64,000 nt of DNA, taken from NCBI RefSeq assembly GCF_003573695.1, contig NC_039362.1:1338929-1402928 (forward strand). Reading direction: 5' to 3'. Both the position numbers and the translations under genes were made by a program. Shown piece after piece: positions 10,709-22,076 of this stretch. Origin of the DNA: Papaver somniferum (lineage: Eukaryota > Streptophyta > Magnoliopsida > Ranunculales > Papaveraceae). Within the stretch, counting starts at the first letter, position 1; every line of letters begins with the position of its first letter. The notes beneath the pieces were generated by a model, which was not told the DNA's origin, searched no databases, and saw nothing but the letters and a program-made list of their open reading frames with translations.

Positions 10709-13043
10709 GATCTGATAATTTTTATGGGTGTTAAATTTTCAAGGGGATATTGGTTGTGATTGAGTGAAAATGAAGAAGAAGGAATTGTGGGTTTGAGTTA
10801 TACAGAAGCAAAGATACAACATTTGTACTACTTGTAAAAATCTGTTCTCTTCAAAAACTTTTATGACAGTGGGTGGAGATTAAAGAATTGGGGGACAAGG
10901 TTGTGACTCACCAAGGCACATGCACTTAGGTCGATCAAGGTAACGGAGTGACTAGTGAGAGATGTCTTGACTTAACACATTGAGATTAGTAGTGGGCTGG
11001 AGATGGAAACGATTAAACATTTGGATTTATTGGCACATATTTGGACAATAAAACTTGACCCATGTATAACGTGTTCGCTTGGCGAGAACTGGGGAGTGGA
11101 AGGCCATGAAAACGATGTTTGTATTCTTGAGGCAAAAACTAATTTCACAAAAACAATTTTATCTGAATCACAAAAAAATTATTTTCTTATTTATCTGAGT
11201 CATTATGAAATTGTGTATCAAAATGATTCTTGATCTTTTTGTTTCCAGGAGTCGAAAGATAATTTTATATTTTAGGTGGTATCAAAAAAGAATAGTATAA
11301 GTACTACTGGTTGTATTCGGGTTTGAGAAACGGGTGTGAGTTTTTTTTTGGGAAACCATGACATATCAAAAAAGGAGGCGTTTTTTAGCGTTATTTTATC
11401 AAAAAAAAATAATAATAAAAACAATTATGAATTCGAAATTTTTATCTTAATTAAAAGCTCTAATTAAAACCAGCCAAGTTGGGGTATCCAGATTTTGTTC
11501 CCAACCATAATAGCGAGCTAAGGGGTGTTTAATGAGTATGAAGTTACCTAATTACCCTTCCTCTAATAATAACTAAACTATTCCCTTTTTGGTTTTAGAT
11601 CCAAACCTTATTCTTTTCCTCCTCCTTCCTCAGCAATCTAATGATCAATTCTTTTTTTCCTTCTTAACATTTCATCGTTTTCAAATGGAAAAAAAAATCG
11701 TCGATATAGTATTTTATTTCAATGTTGATTATTTCTTTCAAACTCTATCTAGTACTTTGTTTTGTTGTTTGGATGTCATATTAGATATCGGAAAAATCAA
11801 AATTGTTAAATTGCAGTTACGCATTCATCATGTATCTCTTCGTCGAGCACGACGACTTTTCATATTTATTTTTAGTCGTCAAGGTTATAGGATGAACAAC
11901 GTGACGACTTTTCAGAGAGTTTTATTTCTGAAAGTAACATTTACAGGGTCGTCATGGTTTTCATCCCTAAACCTTGACAATTAATAACTCACAGAAACAA
12001 TTTTTCATGTATCAAATTTTTTTGTTGGTCGTCATGGTTTTGTAAAAATAAGATGACGATCGTCCATTAGTCGTCACTGTGTTGCATTTTCGAGCAAGTC
12101 GACTATAAATGCGAAAAACTATTTTTGGTCGACATGCTTAGTTTCTTGTCAAGCGTGCCGACTAAGTTTGGTCAACATGCTTTGTAAGCGGAGTGTTCAT
12201 GTACTAAGATCTGAAGGTACTTAGTCGGCATGCTTTTTCTCAGTCGAGCAGGCCGACTTTTCGCACCGTGGTTTATGAAAATGTTGATTTCTTCTGTAAA
12301 CTATTAAATAATTGTACAATTCCCTTATTAAAAGTGTTTGGCTAGCGTGATATCATTTATGTTATGAAGAAAATTCTCAAAACAATTTTTGTTTATCAAA
12401 AATCTTCCAACAAAATCCATAATTTCTATCCAACCAAAACGAAATTATATAATTTCTAATTCAATTAATTAATCTGACATTATAAATTAAACTAAACAGG
12501 TTGATTAGTATTTATTAAATAAGGTCAGGTTAACAATTATCAACAGTAAATGGCTAAGAGGCTTTGGGATTTATTCCTAATGATCACTGAATTGGTCCGA
12601 CGACCCTTTGTTTTTTTAAGTATGTAACACACAAGTTTCAAACATGAAAGTCCAAATAACGTCGTCCCTTCCTATTTAAGGGTGCTATACAGAGATGTGT
12701 ATCGTCACTTTCAGATTTCTCAAACCTTGACTGAAGTATAAGACTAGAAGACCAAGAATTTTTGAAACTGGATTAAGCTTTGTTGGATGGTGGGTCAGCC
12801 GCATTATCTACTGGACCAAGAATTTTGAAATCTGGATTAAGCTGTGAAAATGGTAGATACTGGAGTGGCGAGAGTAATTGATGATATGATGAATCAAACA
12901 TTTTTCATTATTGCATTGCTAACCATTAATTTATTACAAATTCGTAAAAGAGATGAAAGAAAGATCTACACAGAAAAAGTACAGCATATTGTGATCTTGT
13001 TCTTGGTAGGTGGAAATGGATGTTAAGATTAACAGCTACTTGT
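10709..13043. other. Intergenic with repetitive GTCGTC/GTCGGC-rich cluster
   Basis: No supported gene; the 131-codon frame at 11589-11984 lacks coding character. Between about 11,840 and 12,270 there are repeated gtcgtcatggtttt, gtcgacatgctta, gtcggcatgcttttt and related inverted motifs (cttagtcggcatgc / gagcaggccgactttt). This resembles the subterminal repeat region of a decayed DNA transposon, but no termini were found. At 12,750-12,845 a gaccaagaattttgaaa...ggattaagct segment is directly repeated. About 12,985-13,040 matches the 3' flank of LEA copy A (ttggtaggtgga). Confidence 0.5.
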
Positions 13044-13502
13044 TCATTTCTTGTCATTCATTCCGATTGTGTTCTTCACAGCCTCCACTGCACCTTGCCC
13101 CGTGTTAACCACTGCTGTTCCAGTCTGCATAATATTGACGCCAGGTTTAGTTATACCCCATTCTTAACAAATCAAAATCAATAAATAAGAATGCAATAAT
13201 ACTTATGACCCTAATTTATTTACCTTTTCAAGGAATCCAGGGGTTTTTTCTTCTTCCGGTTTGGCAGCTTTGGATACAGAATCAGCTGCATTGGCAACAT
13301 GCTCCCTGGCTTTTTGAGCTGTATCGGAAAGGACACCAGAGGTCTCTTCCTTTTTCTGCTGGGCAGTGTTTGTTGTAGTGTTAGCTGCATCGGATACATA
13401 GTCTCTAGTTGCTTTAGCTGCATCGGCAACGTGTTGCCCAGCCGTGTTAGCTGTGTTCGTAGCTGATTCAACCCATCCATTTGTGTTGGGACTAGCAGAC
13501 AT
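13044..13502 (-). CDS. LEA-like stress protein, copy B (two exons, 119 aa)
   Basis: Exon 1 is 13502-13224 (93 codons), the intron 13223-13125 (99 bp, GT-AG), exon 2 13124-13044 (26 codons plus TGA, ending TIGMNDKK). The product has repeated amphipathic Ala/Lys/Thr blocks such as AGQHVADAAKATRDYVSDAA, TAQKAREHVANAADSVSKAA and a KPEEEKTPG hinge. This is the pattern of LEA group 3/4-like proteins, which are disordered until dried or membrane-bound. The repeat block is about twice that of copy A; exon 2 is common to both. The start is well placed, 142 bp after a TATA box. Upstream are a CACGTG G-box and a GCCGAC core, both absent from copies A and C. Of the three copies this has the most complete promoter. 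Another frame of the same region (13220-13480) is a shadow. Confidence 0.85.
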
Positions 13503-13643
13503 CTTCGAACTCTTAAAATGAAAGGAGAAGGAGATGAGTATAACAGATGAGAGATTGAACTGCGAGTTGGTAGTTTGTATGTTGAGACGAAGAGATTGTT
13601 TTGTTTTCTTTGTTAGCTATGTCTCTCTTCTTGTATGGATATA

Positions 13644-13651
13644 TATTTATA
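13644..13651 (-). promoter_or_regulatory. TATA box of LEA copy B
   Basis: TATAAATA on the minus strand, about 145 bp before the ATG, in a tract shared with LEA copies A and C. Confidence 0.6.
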
Positions 13652-13721
13652 GATTTTTGTTTGTTTTTCTGCGGTGACACACGTCAATCAATTGCTTTGT
13701 GGATGAAAAGATCGTTTGAAA

Positions 13722-13727
13722 CACGTG
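13722..13727. promoter_or_regulatory. G-box / ABRE core upstream of LEA copy B
   Basis: Palindromic CACGTG about 220 bp upstream of the ATG, the binding core for ABA-response bZIP factors. The aligned positions in copy A (around aacacgccatgtc, 6600) and copy C (aacgtcatgtt, 17110) have lost the palindrome. Regulation by ABA is inferred. Confidence 0.45.
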
Positions 13728-13789
13728 ATGTTTAAAAAAGGATGGGAAGGGTAGTTGGCATATATGATGACAAGGAGGATTCTATCACT

Positions 13790-13795
13790 GCCGAC
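13790..13795 (+). promoter_or_regulatory. DRE/CRT core (GCCGAC) upstream of LEA copy B
   Basis: GCCGAC fits the RCCGAC site bound by CBF/DREB cold-response factors. The flanking block (ccgacctaaaatgcaaaatat) is conserved beside copies A (6671) and C (17163), where the core reads GTCGAC and would not fit. Confidence 0.45.
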
Positions 13796-13799
13796 CTAA

Positions 13800-15731
13800 A
13801 ATGCAAAATATCCTACTATAGTACCATATTCTAGGAAGAGATGTACTGGATGGGTTGTGACTACAGTTGATGATTTTGGGACCACATGCCTTTGAAGATA
13901 TTATTACTAGTTCCGCAAACCACAGCTAACTCTTGTCGACAGGGCTGGGTGGAGAAATATTCTAAAATGACTGGAGAATCTTAGTGGGAGCCAACTTGAA
14001 ACATGGACGAGAAATTGCATATGCAGTCCAGCTGGCTTTTTTCAGCCTAATTTTAGATATTTAAGCCAAATTTTAGTTATTTTTGTACACTTTAATTTGC
14101 TAATTAGTCAATTGTACATCCGTTTCTCGAAACCTGGCTCCGCCCCTTGATCGATGAGAAAGATGATAAAAAAATAATATATGGTAACTGATTGAGTGTT
14201 AAAAACTAGGTTTATAACAAAAAGTCTTCACGTACCGGCGACAGAGCCAGCTTTTAAGTTTAAGAGGGGCTAATAGCAAACTAGGTGGACTAAACCTAAA
14301 AAATCAGGGGACTAAATTCTAAAAACTAGAAGACTAAACCTAAAAATCTATAAAAACTAAGAGATGGTTATGGATTTTAGAAATTTTAGGGGGCTAAAGC
14401 CAAAGTTAGTCAACCCTTGGCTCCGCCCCTGTCACGTACTGAACGAAAAACAATAAACAACACCTCCGGACATAATACATGCGCCCCCTGCTAGACTCCT
14501 AAAAGGTTGGCACATTGGGGACCACAAATTCCGAGAATATGAGGGGACAATTTTGTTCATTGTTTCTCCGGCGGTTCTTCTAGAATTGCTCGGCGTATGA
14601 TCGGGTGGTTTCCGTGTCAATAAATGTCCCTTGATAAAAAAAAATCTCCTAAGTTAAAGCTAAAAGTTATAGAATTTTATTTTTCAACGATATGATTGGA
14701 ACTAGAGCCTAGAGTAGTGGAAGAAAATTTTGGTGAATGTCGGCGTCGTCTCAGTTGTCCGTTAATCAATTGATGAACCGCTTATTGCTCTTAACCAAAG
14801 ATGAGAAAAATTTAATAATCGACGGGTTATATGGAGTTTCCCAATATAACTTTGTTTTCCGTAAAAATGTCCAACAAGAATTTGGAAAACCTCAAATGAA
14901 CAAAACCTAATGGATTGATTTTTCCTCGGCAAAAAGTACATAATTTATTGTAAAAAAGTTTATAGGAAGTAAGAGAAGAATAAAGATCCCGACACAGTTA
15001 GTCGGAAAGAAACTCAAACCAAACTCTTCCGAACGTAAAAAAAAGGAATCAACCCAAAAATCTAACAACACATGAAGTTCTAAAAAATTGATACCCAATT
15101 GTTGGAGGGATTTGGGAAACCTAAAATGGACAAAACTAAGTTGTTTCATCTTTATTTGTTGTAGGTTTAAGAACAATCGGATAAACTTATAGTTAACAAG
15201 AAAAAACGGTTATACAACAAAAGAACAGACACCTAAATTGAGAATTACCGTTAATAACAAAAAAAAAAATCTTTTTAGTTCAGGACACCAGGTATTGGCA
15301 GAAATTTTCAACCCTGATAACTTAAAGTCGTGAATGATACACCTTCAGTGTTCTTTCGAAAATGGTGGTAGGAGATGGATGAGAAAAAGGTGGTTAAGAT
15401 TTTAGATTTTGTTATGAGATAGGAGCAAATTTTGATGAGTATTACGGTAAGGGTAGTAATGTAAATTATCGTACTTTAGACACCCTTAACATACTGCGTT
15501 GATTGGGGATAAAAGTTTATAACCCTAATTAATCCAAATATACCGATTTGCATGATTGTGAAAGGACGGTATTGGGATCAGCAGGGATACCGTTTGAGTG
15601 ATCCAACGATCAGAAGTGGTTTTAAAATTTTTGTCTCATGTGAAATAGAATCTTGCTAATCTTGATACCTGCGGATAGCTATATCTATAAGCATATAGAG
15701 ACCATCAATCAACAAGAATATAATACACTTA
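13800..15731. other. Intergenic with TE fragments
   Basis: No gene seen; the 62- and 89-codon frames are not supported. It holds a hAT-like MITE (14236-14431) and a second cctggctccgcccctt end near 14,128-14,146 whose partner end is not clear. The remainder is AT-rich. Confidence 0.5.
14236..14431. mobile_element. hAT-like MITE with 8-bp target duplication
   Basis: A 196-bp element flanked by TCACGTAC at 14228-14235 and 14432-14439. The termini are imperfect inverted repeats: cggcgacagagccagc at the left and ttggctccgcccctg at the right. An 8-bp duplication with C...G ends fits the hAT superfamily. The same end type occurs in the element at 61661-62310. Confidence 0.7.
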
Positions 15732-16698
15732 GAGCAACCACAGTCGTGAGACAGACCAAATACCAAAAGCCAGACTAAAAGCCAAAAAAAATTGGTATCC
15801 TGTGTGTTCAAGCGTAGTGGGAGAAGACCAAAGTTTGGTGAAGCGTAACTTATACCCACGCTTGATGCGGGACGGAACTTATACCCACGTTTCCTGATGG
15901 AGCGTGTTTATAATATGCGTCTTAATGAAACGGAGGTATAATGCGCGCTTGATTGAGGCGTAGGTATAATTCACGCTGGACACGGGACGGAGATGGAAAG
16001 TGCGTTTGGTGGGACGGAGATAGAAATTGCGTCTGGGTGGAACGAAAATATAAAGTGCGTCTGGGTGGGACGGAAATACAAAGTGTGCTTGGTGAGCTGT
16101 GTTTAATTATTGGGTTTGATTAGTAATTGCTAAAGTGTTATTAGGTATAATCATGTAATGCCCCACAATTAAACATCAAAAAGACGTGTGGTCTTGTTGG
16201 TGGATAAAGCAGTGTATGGACCATGCACTGTACTTAATTGGTACTTAATTGCTAAAGTGTTGTTAGACACTACAAGTTAAACATCAAATAACCAGGCGCA
16301 CATTAAAACAGCGCCCCAACCAGGCGCACATTAAAACAGCGCCCCATTGGGACGTATAAGACAATTACGCTTGGTCTGGGGCGTATGTATTACATCCGTT
16401 TGGTCCGGCGGTGTTTATAAATGCGCCTCACTCATACGCTAGTTTTACCTCCGCCCCAATATCATACGTTGATTATATAAACGCCCGGTGTGATGCGCTC
16501 ACTATACTCTCGCCTGGATTCATACGCTCACAATACCTCCGCCCCACTATAACGTGATTTAGTCTGGGTTGGCGACCAGATTTGGTCCCAAACCCTAATT
16601 ATCTCGACTAAATATAGTTTTAGTCCGTTCCATTACGGCTGGTTTTGAGACCAAATTTTGAGTATAGTCCCCAAATTTGGTCGTGACTGTGGATGCTC
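15732..16698. mobile_element. PIF/Harbinger-like MITE (967 bp) with TTA target duplication
   Basis: The ends are gagcaaccacagtc at 15732 and gactgtggatgctc ending 16698, a near-perfect 14-bp inverted pair flanked by TTA on both sides (15729-15731, 16699-16701). A TTA duplication with GAGCAtCCACAGT-like ends is the PIF/Harbinger (Tourist) signature. The interior is GC-rich and carries inverted arms: gggacggag/gtgcgt motifs on the left and ccgccccac/acgc motifs on the right, plus a directly repeated ggcgcacattaaaacagcgcc pair near 16,295-16,345. No transposase. It lies about 45 bp past the exon 1 donor of LEA pseudogene C, inside its former intron. Confidence 0.8.
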
Positions 16699-16743
16699 TT
16701 AAAAGAGAGTTAATTTGCATATGTTGATCCTAACTTTCTTTAC

Positions 16744-16898
16744 CTGTTGAGGGAGGTTATCTTTCATTTTTCGGTTGGGCATCTTTGGATACAAAGTTTG
16801 CTGCATGGTCTCTCATTGCTTGAGCTTGCATTGACAACACATTCCCCAGCTGTGCTCTTAGGCTTAGCTGACTCAACCGGACTCTTCATTGCAAACAT
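16744..16898 (-). pseudogene. LEA-like copy C, exon 1 remnant
   Basis: Starts MFAMKSPVESAKPKSTAGE, clearly related to copies A and B. A frameshift near codon 23 means the homology continues in another frame (AMRDHAANFVSKDAQPK), followed by a stop. The exon still ends with a CAACAG/GTAAAG donor at 16744. Exon 2 was not found: the Harbinger-like MITE occupies the intron and nothing recognisable lies beyond it. A decayed TATA (TATAGATA on the minus strand, 17026-17033) sits upstream. Confidence 0.85.
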
Positions 16899-17351
16899 CT
16901 TCGTATCTCGAAATATCTTCCCATGTTGAAATGAAGATATCTTATAAAAATAAATAGTTTATTGCTTTGATTTTTTTTTATTTCTTTGAAGCAAACAATA
17001 GTTTATTGTTGTCTGTCCGTATGGGTATCTATAGATTTTACTGGGTGATTGTGGTAACAGATGTCGATTGCTTTGTGGTTGAAAGGATTGTTTTGATTGT
17101 TTTCTATTAAACGTCATGTTAAGAACAATGATGGAAGAATGGTGGAACATTATACGGATTATTCTATTTATGTCGACCTAAAAAGCAAAATATCTTACCG
17201 TGTTATCCACGTTGCTAACCGGGAGTACCACTTTAATTCTGGGGTGACCAAAATCTATACAAGAAAATATCTTTTACCATTGGATTGATACACCTATTAT
17301 CCATGCATATTTTAGGGAGAGATAGACTAGATGGTCATGACTCATGATCTA

Positions 17352-17899
17352 CTCCCTCCGTACCACATATATATAGACGGTGAAAGAAAATACTCTTAGA
17401 TTAAGAACATTAGATTCATAATTTTTTTTATGTTTTTTCATGTTTTACTCCTTGTCTTATTAATAACCCAATTATGTACTCCCTCCATTTTTAAAAAATA
17501 AGCAAGTTTGGTTTTCATAAAAATTAAGAAAACCAATTATTGTAGCCACTTTTTCCTGTTTTTTCCTAAACTATCATTTGGTTTCCACTCATTTGTTACT
17601 AGAGAAAGAGCAGAGAGAAGTGGTCTCCTTTTTGTATTAGGAGAGAAAGAAAAGTGAGAGAAGTGGTCCCTCTATGGGTATAATAGTAAAATCATAACAT
17701 TTGACTTTCCACATATGGAAACAAGCCTATTTTTTTGATACACCCAAATAAGAAAACTTGCCTATATTTTAGAAACGAATGGAGTATGTACCATTAATAA
17801 GGGCATGTATGGAAATATTCACCTTGGAAGTAGTAATCCGCCTATCTAGTGGTACAAGCAAAATTCAAAATCCCGCATGTATAATAGGTACGGAGGGAG
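17352..17899. mobile_element. Stowaway-like MITE (outer, disrupted by a second MITE)
   Basis: Ends CTCCCTCCGTACC at 17352 and its complement ending 17899, flanked by TA at 17350-17351 and 17900-17901. This is the Tc1/mariner-Stowaway pattern. It is inserted in the duplicated LEA flank: the sequences on both sides continue the paralogous block seen near 6715-6780. A second TA-flanked MITE lies inside it. Confidence 0.85.
17479..17784. mobile_element. Stowaway-like MITE (inner, nested)
   Basis: A 306-bp element starting CTCCCTCCATTTTTAAAA and ending ttttagaaacgaatggag, with TA on each side (17477-17478, 17785-17786). The inner tracts aagcaagtttgg... and ...gaaaacttgcct extend the inverted similarity. 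It interrupts the outer MITE, so it is younger. Confidence 0.8.
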
Positions 17900-17901
17900 T
17901 A

Positions 17902-18309
17902 ATAAAGTTGAATGGGCTACTTGCCCGACCAGAAACCAGAGTCTTAAATCAGATTTTTGGACCACATGCTGTCGGTTGGGGAACGGTGACAATTGTTTCG
18001 GTGACAACGTCCTTCCTACTACCAAGCTAAAATGCTTTGAGTCATTTTTACCGAGGCAATACCATTCTCTCCATCCCTATTATATGGGAGGTTACAAATC
18101 TCTCACTTTTTTTTTCTCTAAGAAAAAAGATTTTAATGAATAGAGGAGATTACAGTTCCAGGAGAAAGGCAGGTTTGTCACACGTCCATTCATCTATTAC
18201 ATTGTTTCTTCTACATTATTTTGATGCCTTGTCAGCTATAGAAATAAAAACCTGGTTAACATAATCTACTCTTGAGAAAGAGAAACCATTCATAAGAAAC
18301 CGACAATCA
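17902..18309. other. LEA-flank paralogous segment and LINE 3' flank
   Basis: About 17,902-18,000 repeats the gggctacttgcccgacc...tcagatttttggaccacatg block seen beside copies A and B. The rest is unassigned. No gene. Confidence 0.5.
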
Positions 18310-19494
18310 TCAAACACAATGGTTATTTATATTCTTACAATAAGTGATTGCATTATTTGCATTATTGCGAATGCAGAATGAACTGATGCCTTTGTTTTTC
18401 ATCTGTTTGATTCCTTCCAGTACGACAATACATTCTGCTTCCTCCGGTGATCTTGCTACTTCTTTGACAAGCTTGCATCCTTAGAAAATCCATGTTGTAT
18501 CAGTTAGTACGAGTTCTGAAGCCGCATCAGTAGTGTTTGAATCAAAGCTAGCATCACAACATAGAATACTACAATTTACAGGCATACCATTGTTATCTGG
18601 AGTCTGTATAGGAGCAGGACATCTGACAAGTCGAGAATTTTGCTCATGCATGTTATCGTCTATCCCAGATAAAAGTTTCATTGCATAACTACTGGTGTAA
18701 CAGTTTTGTTTTGAAAGATATTGGAACATCTATCTCTACATATACTTCATGCTGTTACAAAAATAAACTGCTTAACCGCAAGACTAACATAACTTTTTAA
18801 CCATTTATCGAACCAATATTCTCTAATTGTTACGCTAGAAATATCTTCAGAAGTAACCAAATGAGGTATTTTCCCAAACATATTTTGCATACTCATAGTG
18901 CAGAAAAGATGTTCAGCAGATTCATCCAAATTAGTATTAAGCAACAAGGGAATTGATGGTTTATGTACTGGGATAATCTAACTCATGTAGGTAAGATATT
19001 TTCAATACACTTCCATAGAAAGAGATGAATCTTAGGAAGGGTGGAAAAGGTCCAAAGAGCTTGGTAAGTAGATTGACTAGGATGTGGGTTCTGCATAAAA
19101 CTTAACTCACCACTGAGAGCTTTGTAGGCAATTTTATCTGAAAATACTCCATTCTTGGTATGCAACCATACCAATATATCTTCACCAGTAAGAGGGATTC
19201 TAATGTTGGTTATTTTTTTGGGAATTATCTTTAGTAAGGAAACTATTATCAAACTATATATTCCAAGTCTTAGTGTTATGGTCAATGAAATCAGACATAA
19301 GCATATTAAGATTAGGATAATGATGACAAAGGGGATAAAAAGCTTCTGGTATCCAGTTGTCAGTAAAAGCATATATACTAGCCCCATTCGTAACTTCCCA
19401 AATCGTTTTTTTCTAAATGATTTATAGACCGACAACAATACCTTTCCGTAACCAAGAGGATTCTAGAGGTTTCCTAGCATGCAAATGATGACAA

Positions 19495-19957
19495 TTCAAG
19501 ATTTTAACCTACAACTCAGTTGGGGAATGGTTAAAACCAAGACCCCCCTGAAGTTAAAATCAGACACAAGCTATGTTAATTCAATGGGTAAGCATATATA
19601 CTAGCCCAAGCTAATTTTTCTAACATAGCTGTATTAAATATTTTAAGTTTTTAAAGCCAAGCCCCCTCTGAAGTTTATGAGTGCATATATTTTCCCACTT
19701 CTTTATATAGATACCACCTGGGATATTTCAAGATTTTAACCTACAACGCAGTTGGGGAATGGTTAAAGCCAAGACCCCCTTGAAGTTAAAATCAGACACA
19801 AGCTATGTTAATTCAATGGGTAAGCATATATACTATCCCAAGCTAATTTTTCTAACATAGCTGTATTAAATATTTTAAGTGTTTAAAGCCAAGGCCCCCT
19901 GAAGTTTATGAGTGCATATATTTTCCGACTTCTTTATATATATATCACCTGGGATAT
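19495..19957. repeat. 232-bp tandem duplication inside the LINE
   Basis: Two adjacent copies begin ttcaagattttaacctaca at 19495 and 19727 and end ...cctgggatatt. They differ by only a few bases, so the duplication postdates inactivation of the LINE. Confidence 0.9.
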
Positions 19958-20913
19958 TCTTTCCCCACCAGAGATCCCTTTGGGATTCTTCCATATTTTC
20001 ATGTATGTTGTCTGGATGAGGAAGGTACTCATGTGGTAAGAAGGAGAAGATTTCAGGACATTCTGCAAATTACGGATCTACCAGCTTGTGAAAGATGCTT
20101 TCATTTCCATTACGTAGATCTTTTACCAAAATGTTTAAGTAAGTGACTAAAAGATTCAGACTTATTCCTACCGATAAACAACAGAATTCCTAAATAATTT
20201 TCTTCAAGATTGATTTTGCTAGCGGCCAAATCATTAATAAGAGAGACGACCATATCAGGATGAACATCTTTACTGAAGAAACAACCAGATTTGTCTAAAT
20301 TGATTACCTGATAAGAGATACTGCTAAAGTCTTTGATCAGATACATCAAGTTATTAGATTGTTCATGTGAGCCTTGACAAATATGAGGCAGTCATCCGTA
20401 AAAATCAAGTGTGAAACACTTGGTATCTCTTTGCCTATTCCTACCCCTTGAATTAACTGGTTGTTTTCGGCATGTAAAAGATATCTGGAAAAAGATTACA
20501 TACATAAAATAAAAAAGTACAGAGATAATGGGTCTCCTTATCGTAATCCTCTTGTTAGCTTAAAAGAAGGACAAGGGGACCCGTTGAGAAAAATCAAAAT
20601 GTTAGTAGTGCTAATACATTGGTAAATAAGAGAACACCAATTATTTGAAAATCCAAAGCGTTTAAGAATGTATATCATGAAAGACCACTCGACTCTGTCA
20701 AAGGCCTTAGACATATCAAGTTTAAGGCCCAGGAATCCATTATCAGAATTGTACTATCTCCTTTATATAATATGAACTATCTCCTGTGTTATGACTACAT
20801 TATCAAAAATGTGTCTCTTAGGCACATAATCAGCTTGATAAGGAGAGATTAGTTTACCGAGAAGAGGTTTCATCCTATTTACAAGAAGTTTATAAAAAAT
20901 CTTGTAATTAGTA

Positions 20914-21655
20914 CTCCCTCCGTCCTAAATTAAGAGTCTGCTTTGACTTTGTCATGATATTAAGGAAATCCTATATAATATCATGACTAGCATATTTAAT
21001 GTTATATTATTACCAAAACTAAATTATTAGCTTAAATTTGATAGTACTATTATTTTAGGAAATATTTTAAGAAAATAAAAGCAAATTTATATTGCTTTTA
21101 TTATGGAATCCACAATTTAAGAAATATTTTTTCCTCCATTTGATTTTGGTTTTCCGCACTAAAACTTTAGAGTCTTTGGAATTTTTATTTGAGAGAGAAA
21201 AAAAAAATTGAAAATTGAAATTATAGATTATTTCCTCTTTAGATATACTCGTCTTTAAAAATACTCGACCATGCAAATTTGAGATTTTGTCATAAATCTT
21301 TTTCATCCTTTCCCATGTATATATCCATATTTAAAAAAAAAGAGGGAAAAAATTAATACAGATGAAAATATTAGGTAAGAATAAGTAGAAGTTTTATTAG
21401 GAATTTTATAGCTATCCATAAATGTTTTTATTTAAAAAGGGAATGACAATTAATAGAAATATATCGAGTAAGTTTTTTTTGCTTATATATGGTGATATTA
21501 TTTAAGATTTTGATATTAAAAATGATTTTATGATTATTAAAAATAAAGGATATATTTGATAGTTTTAAGGGAAAAATATGTCTATAAACAGAGCGCACAG
21601 ATAAAAAGGGACAGACCAAAGTAGAAATTAGGACAAATAAAAATGACAGAGGGAG
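20914..21655. mobile_element. Large Stowaway-like MITE inside the LINE RT region
   Basis: Starts CTCCCTCCGTCC and ends gacagagggag, flanked by TA (20912-20913, 21656-21657). It is 742 bp, AT-rich and non-coding. The LINE RT reading continues across it: FRPI...-type sequence on the right and YKLLVNRMKPLL on the left. Confidence 0.8.
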
Positions 21656-22076
21656 TATTACATAAAAAATTGGCCTAAAATCAGCTGGAAATGAAGGGTT
21701 ACCGACTTTAGGGATAAGAGATAAAAAAGTGTAGTTCATAGACTTAAGTAAATGCTTAGATTCGAAAAAGGATTTAGCAGTATTCTAAACATCATTTTCC
21801 AGTAACTCAAAATTATGTTTGTGGATCCCTGAAGGGAAACCATATGTCAAGGGATCTGTCCAAGAGGACATTAATTTGTTTGATGATTTCACGTATTTCC
21901 TCAAGCGTGATTGATCTAAGAAGAAATGTGTTGTCCTCTGCAGAGATACCGAGTTCGATATAATTCAGAAATTCATCATTACGAAATGGCTGAGATGTAG
22001 AACTTATTGAAAAAAGAGGGGGTATAACAACCACACTTAATAATTCGTTCGACAATCTGTATGAACTAAACTCCAA

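Larger units (their letters stand above)
18310..22076 (-). pseudogene. L1-type LINE, ORF2 remnant (RT, zinc-binding domain, RNase H)
   Basis: Read on the minus strand, plant L1 ORF2 pieces occur in order. First is RT N-terminal sequence (21813-22076, ITLEEIREIIKQI), then NYTFLSLIPKVGNPSFPADF (about 21,740). After a MITE come YKLLVNRMKPLLGKLISPYQ (about 20,900), an IFTDDCLIF catalytic-type motif (about 20,390) and NLDKSGCFFS (about 20,290). A reverse-transcriptase zinc-binding region follows (18983-19200, ALWTFSTLPKIHLFLWKC), and last an RNase H-like domain (CDASFDSNTTDAASE, then SPEEAECIVVLEGI, to 18310). Stops and frameshifts separate every block. The endonuclease and 5' end are missing. A 232-bp internal duplication (19495-19957) and a Stowaway-like insertion add to the damage. 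No poly(A) tail was seen at the 3' side. Confidence 0.88.

Noticed and set aside
11589..11984. 131-codon plus-strand frame
   Set aside because: AT-rich, Phe/Leu/Ile-biased translation without motifs, overlapping a repetitive GTCGTC cluster.
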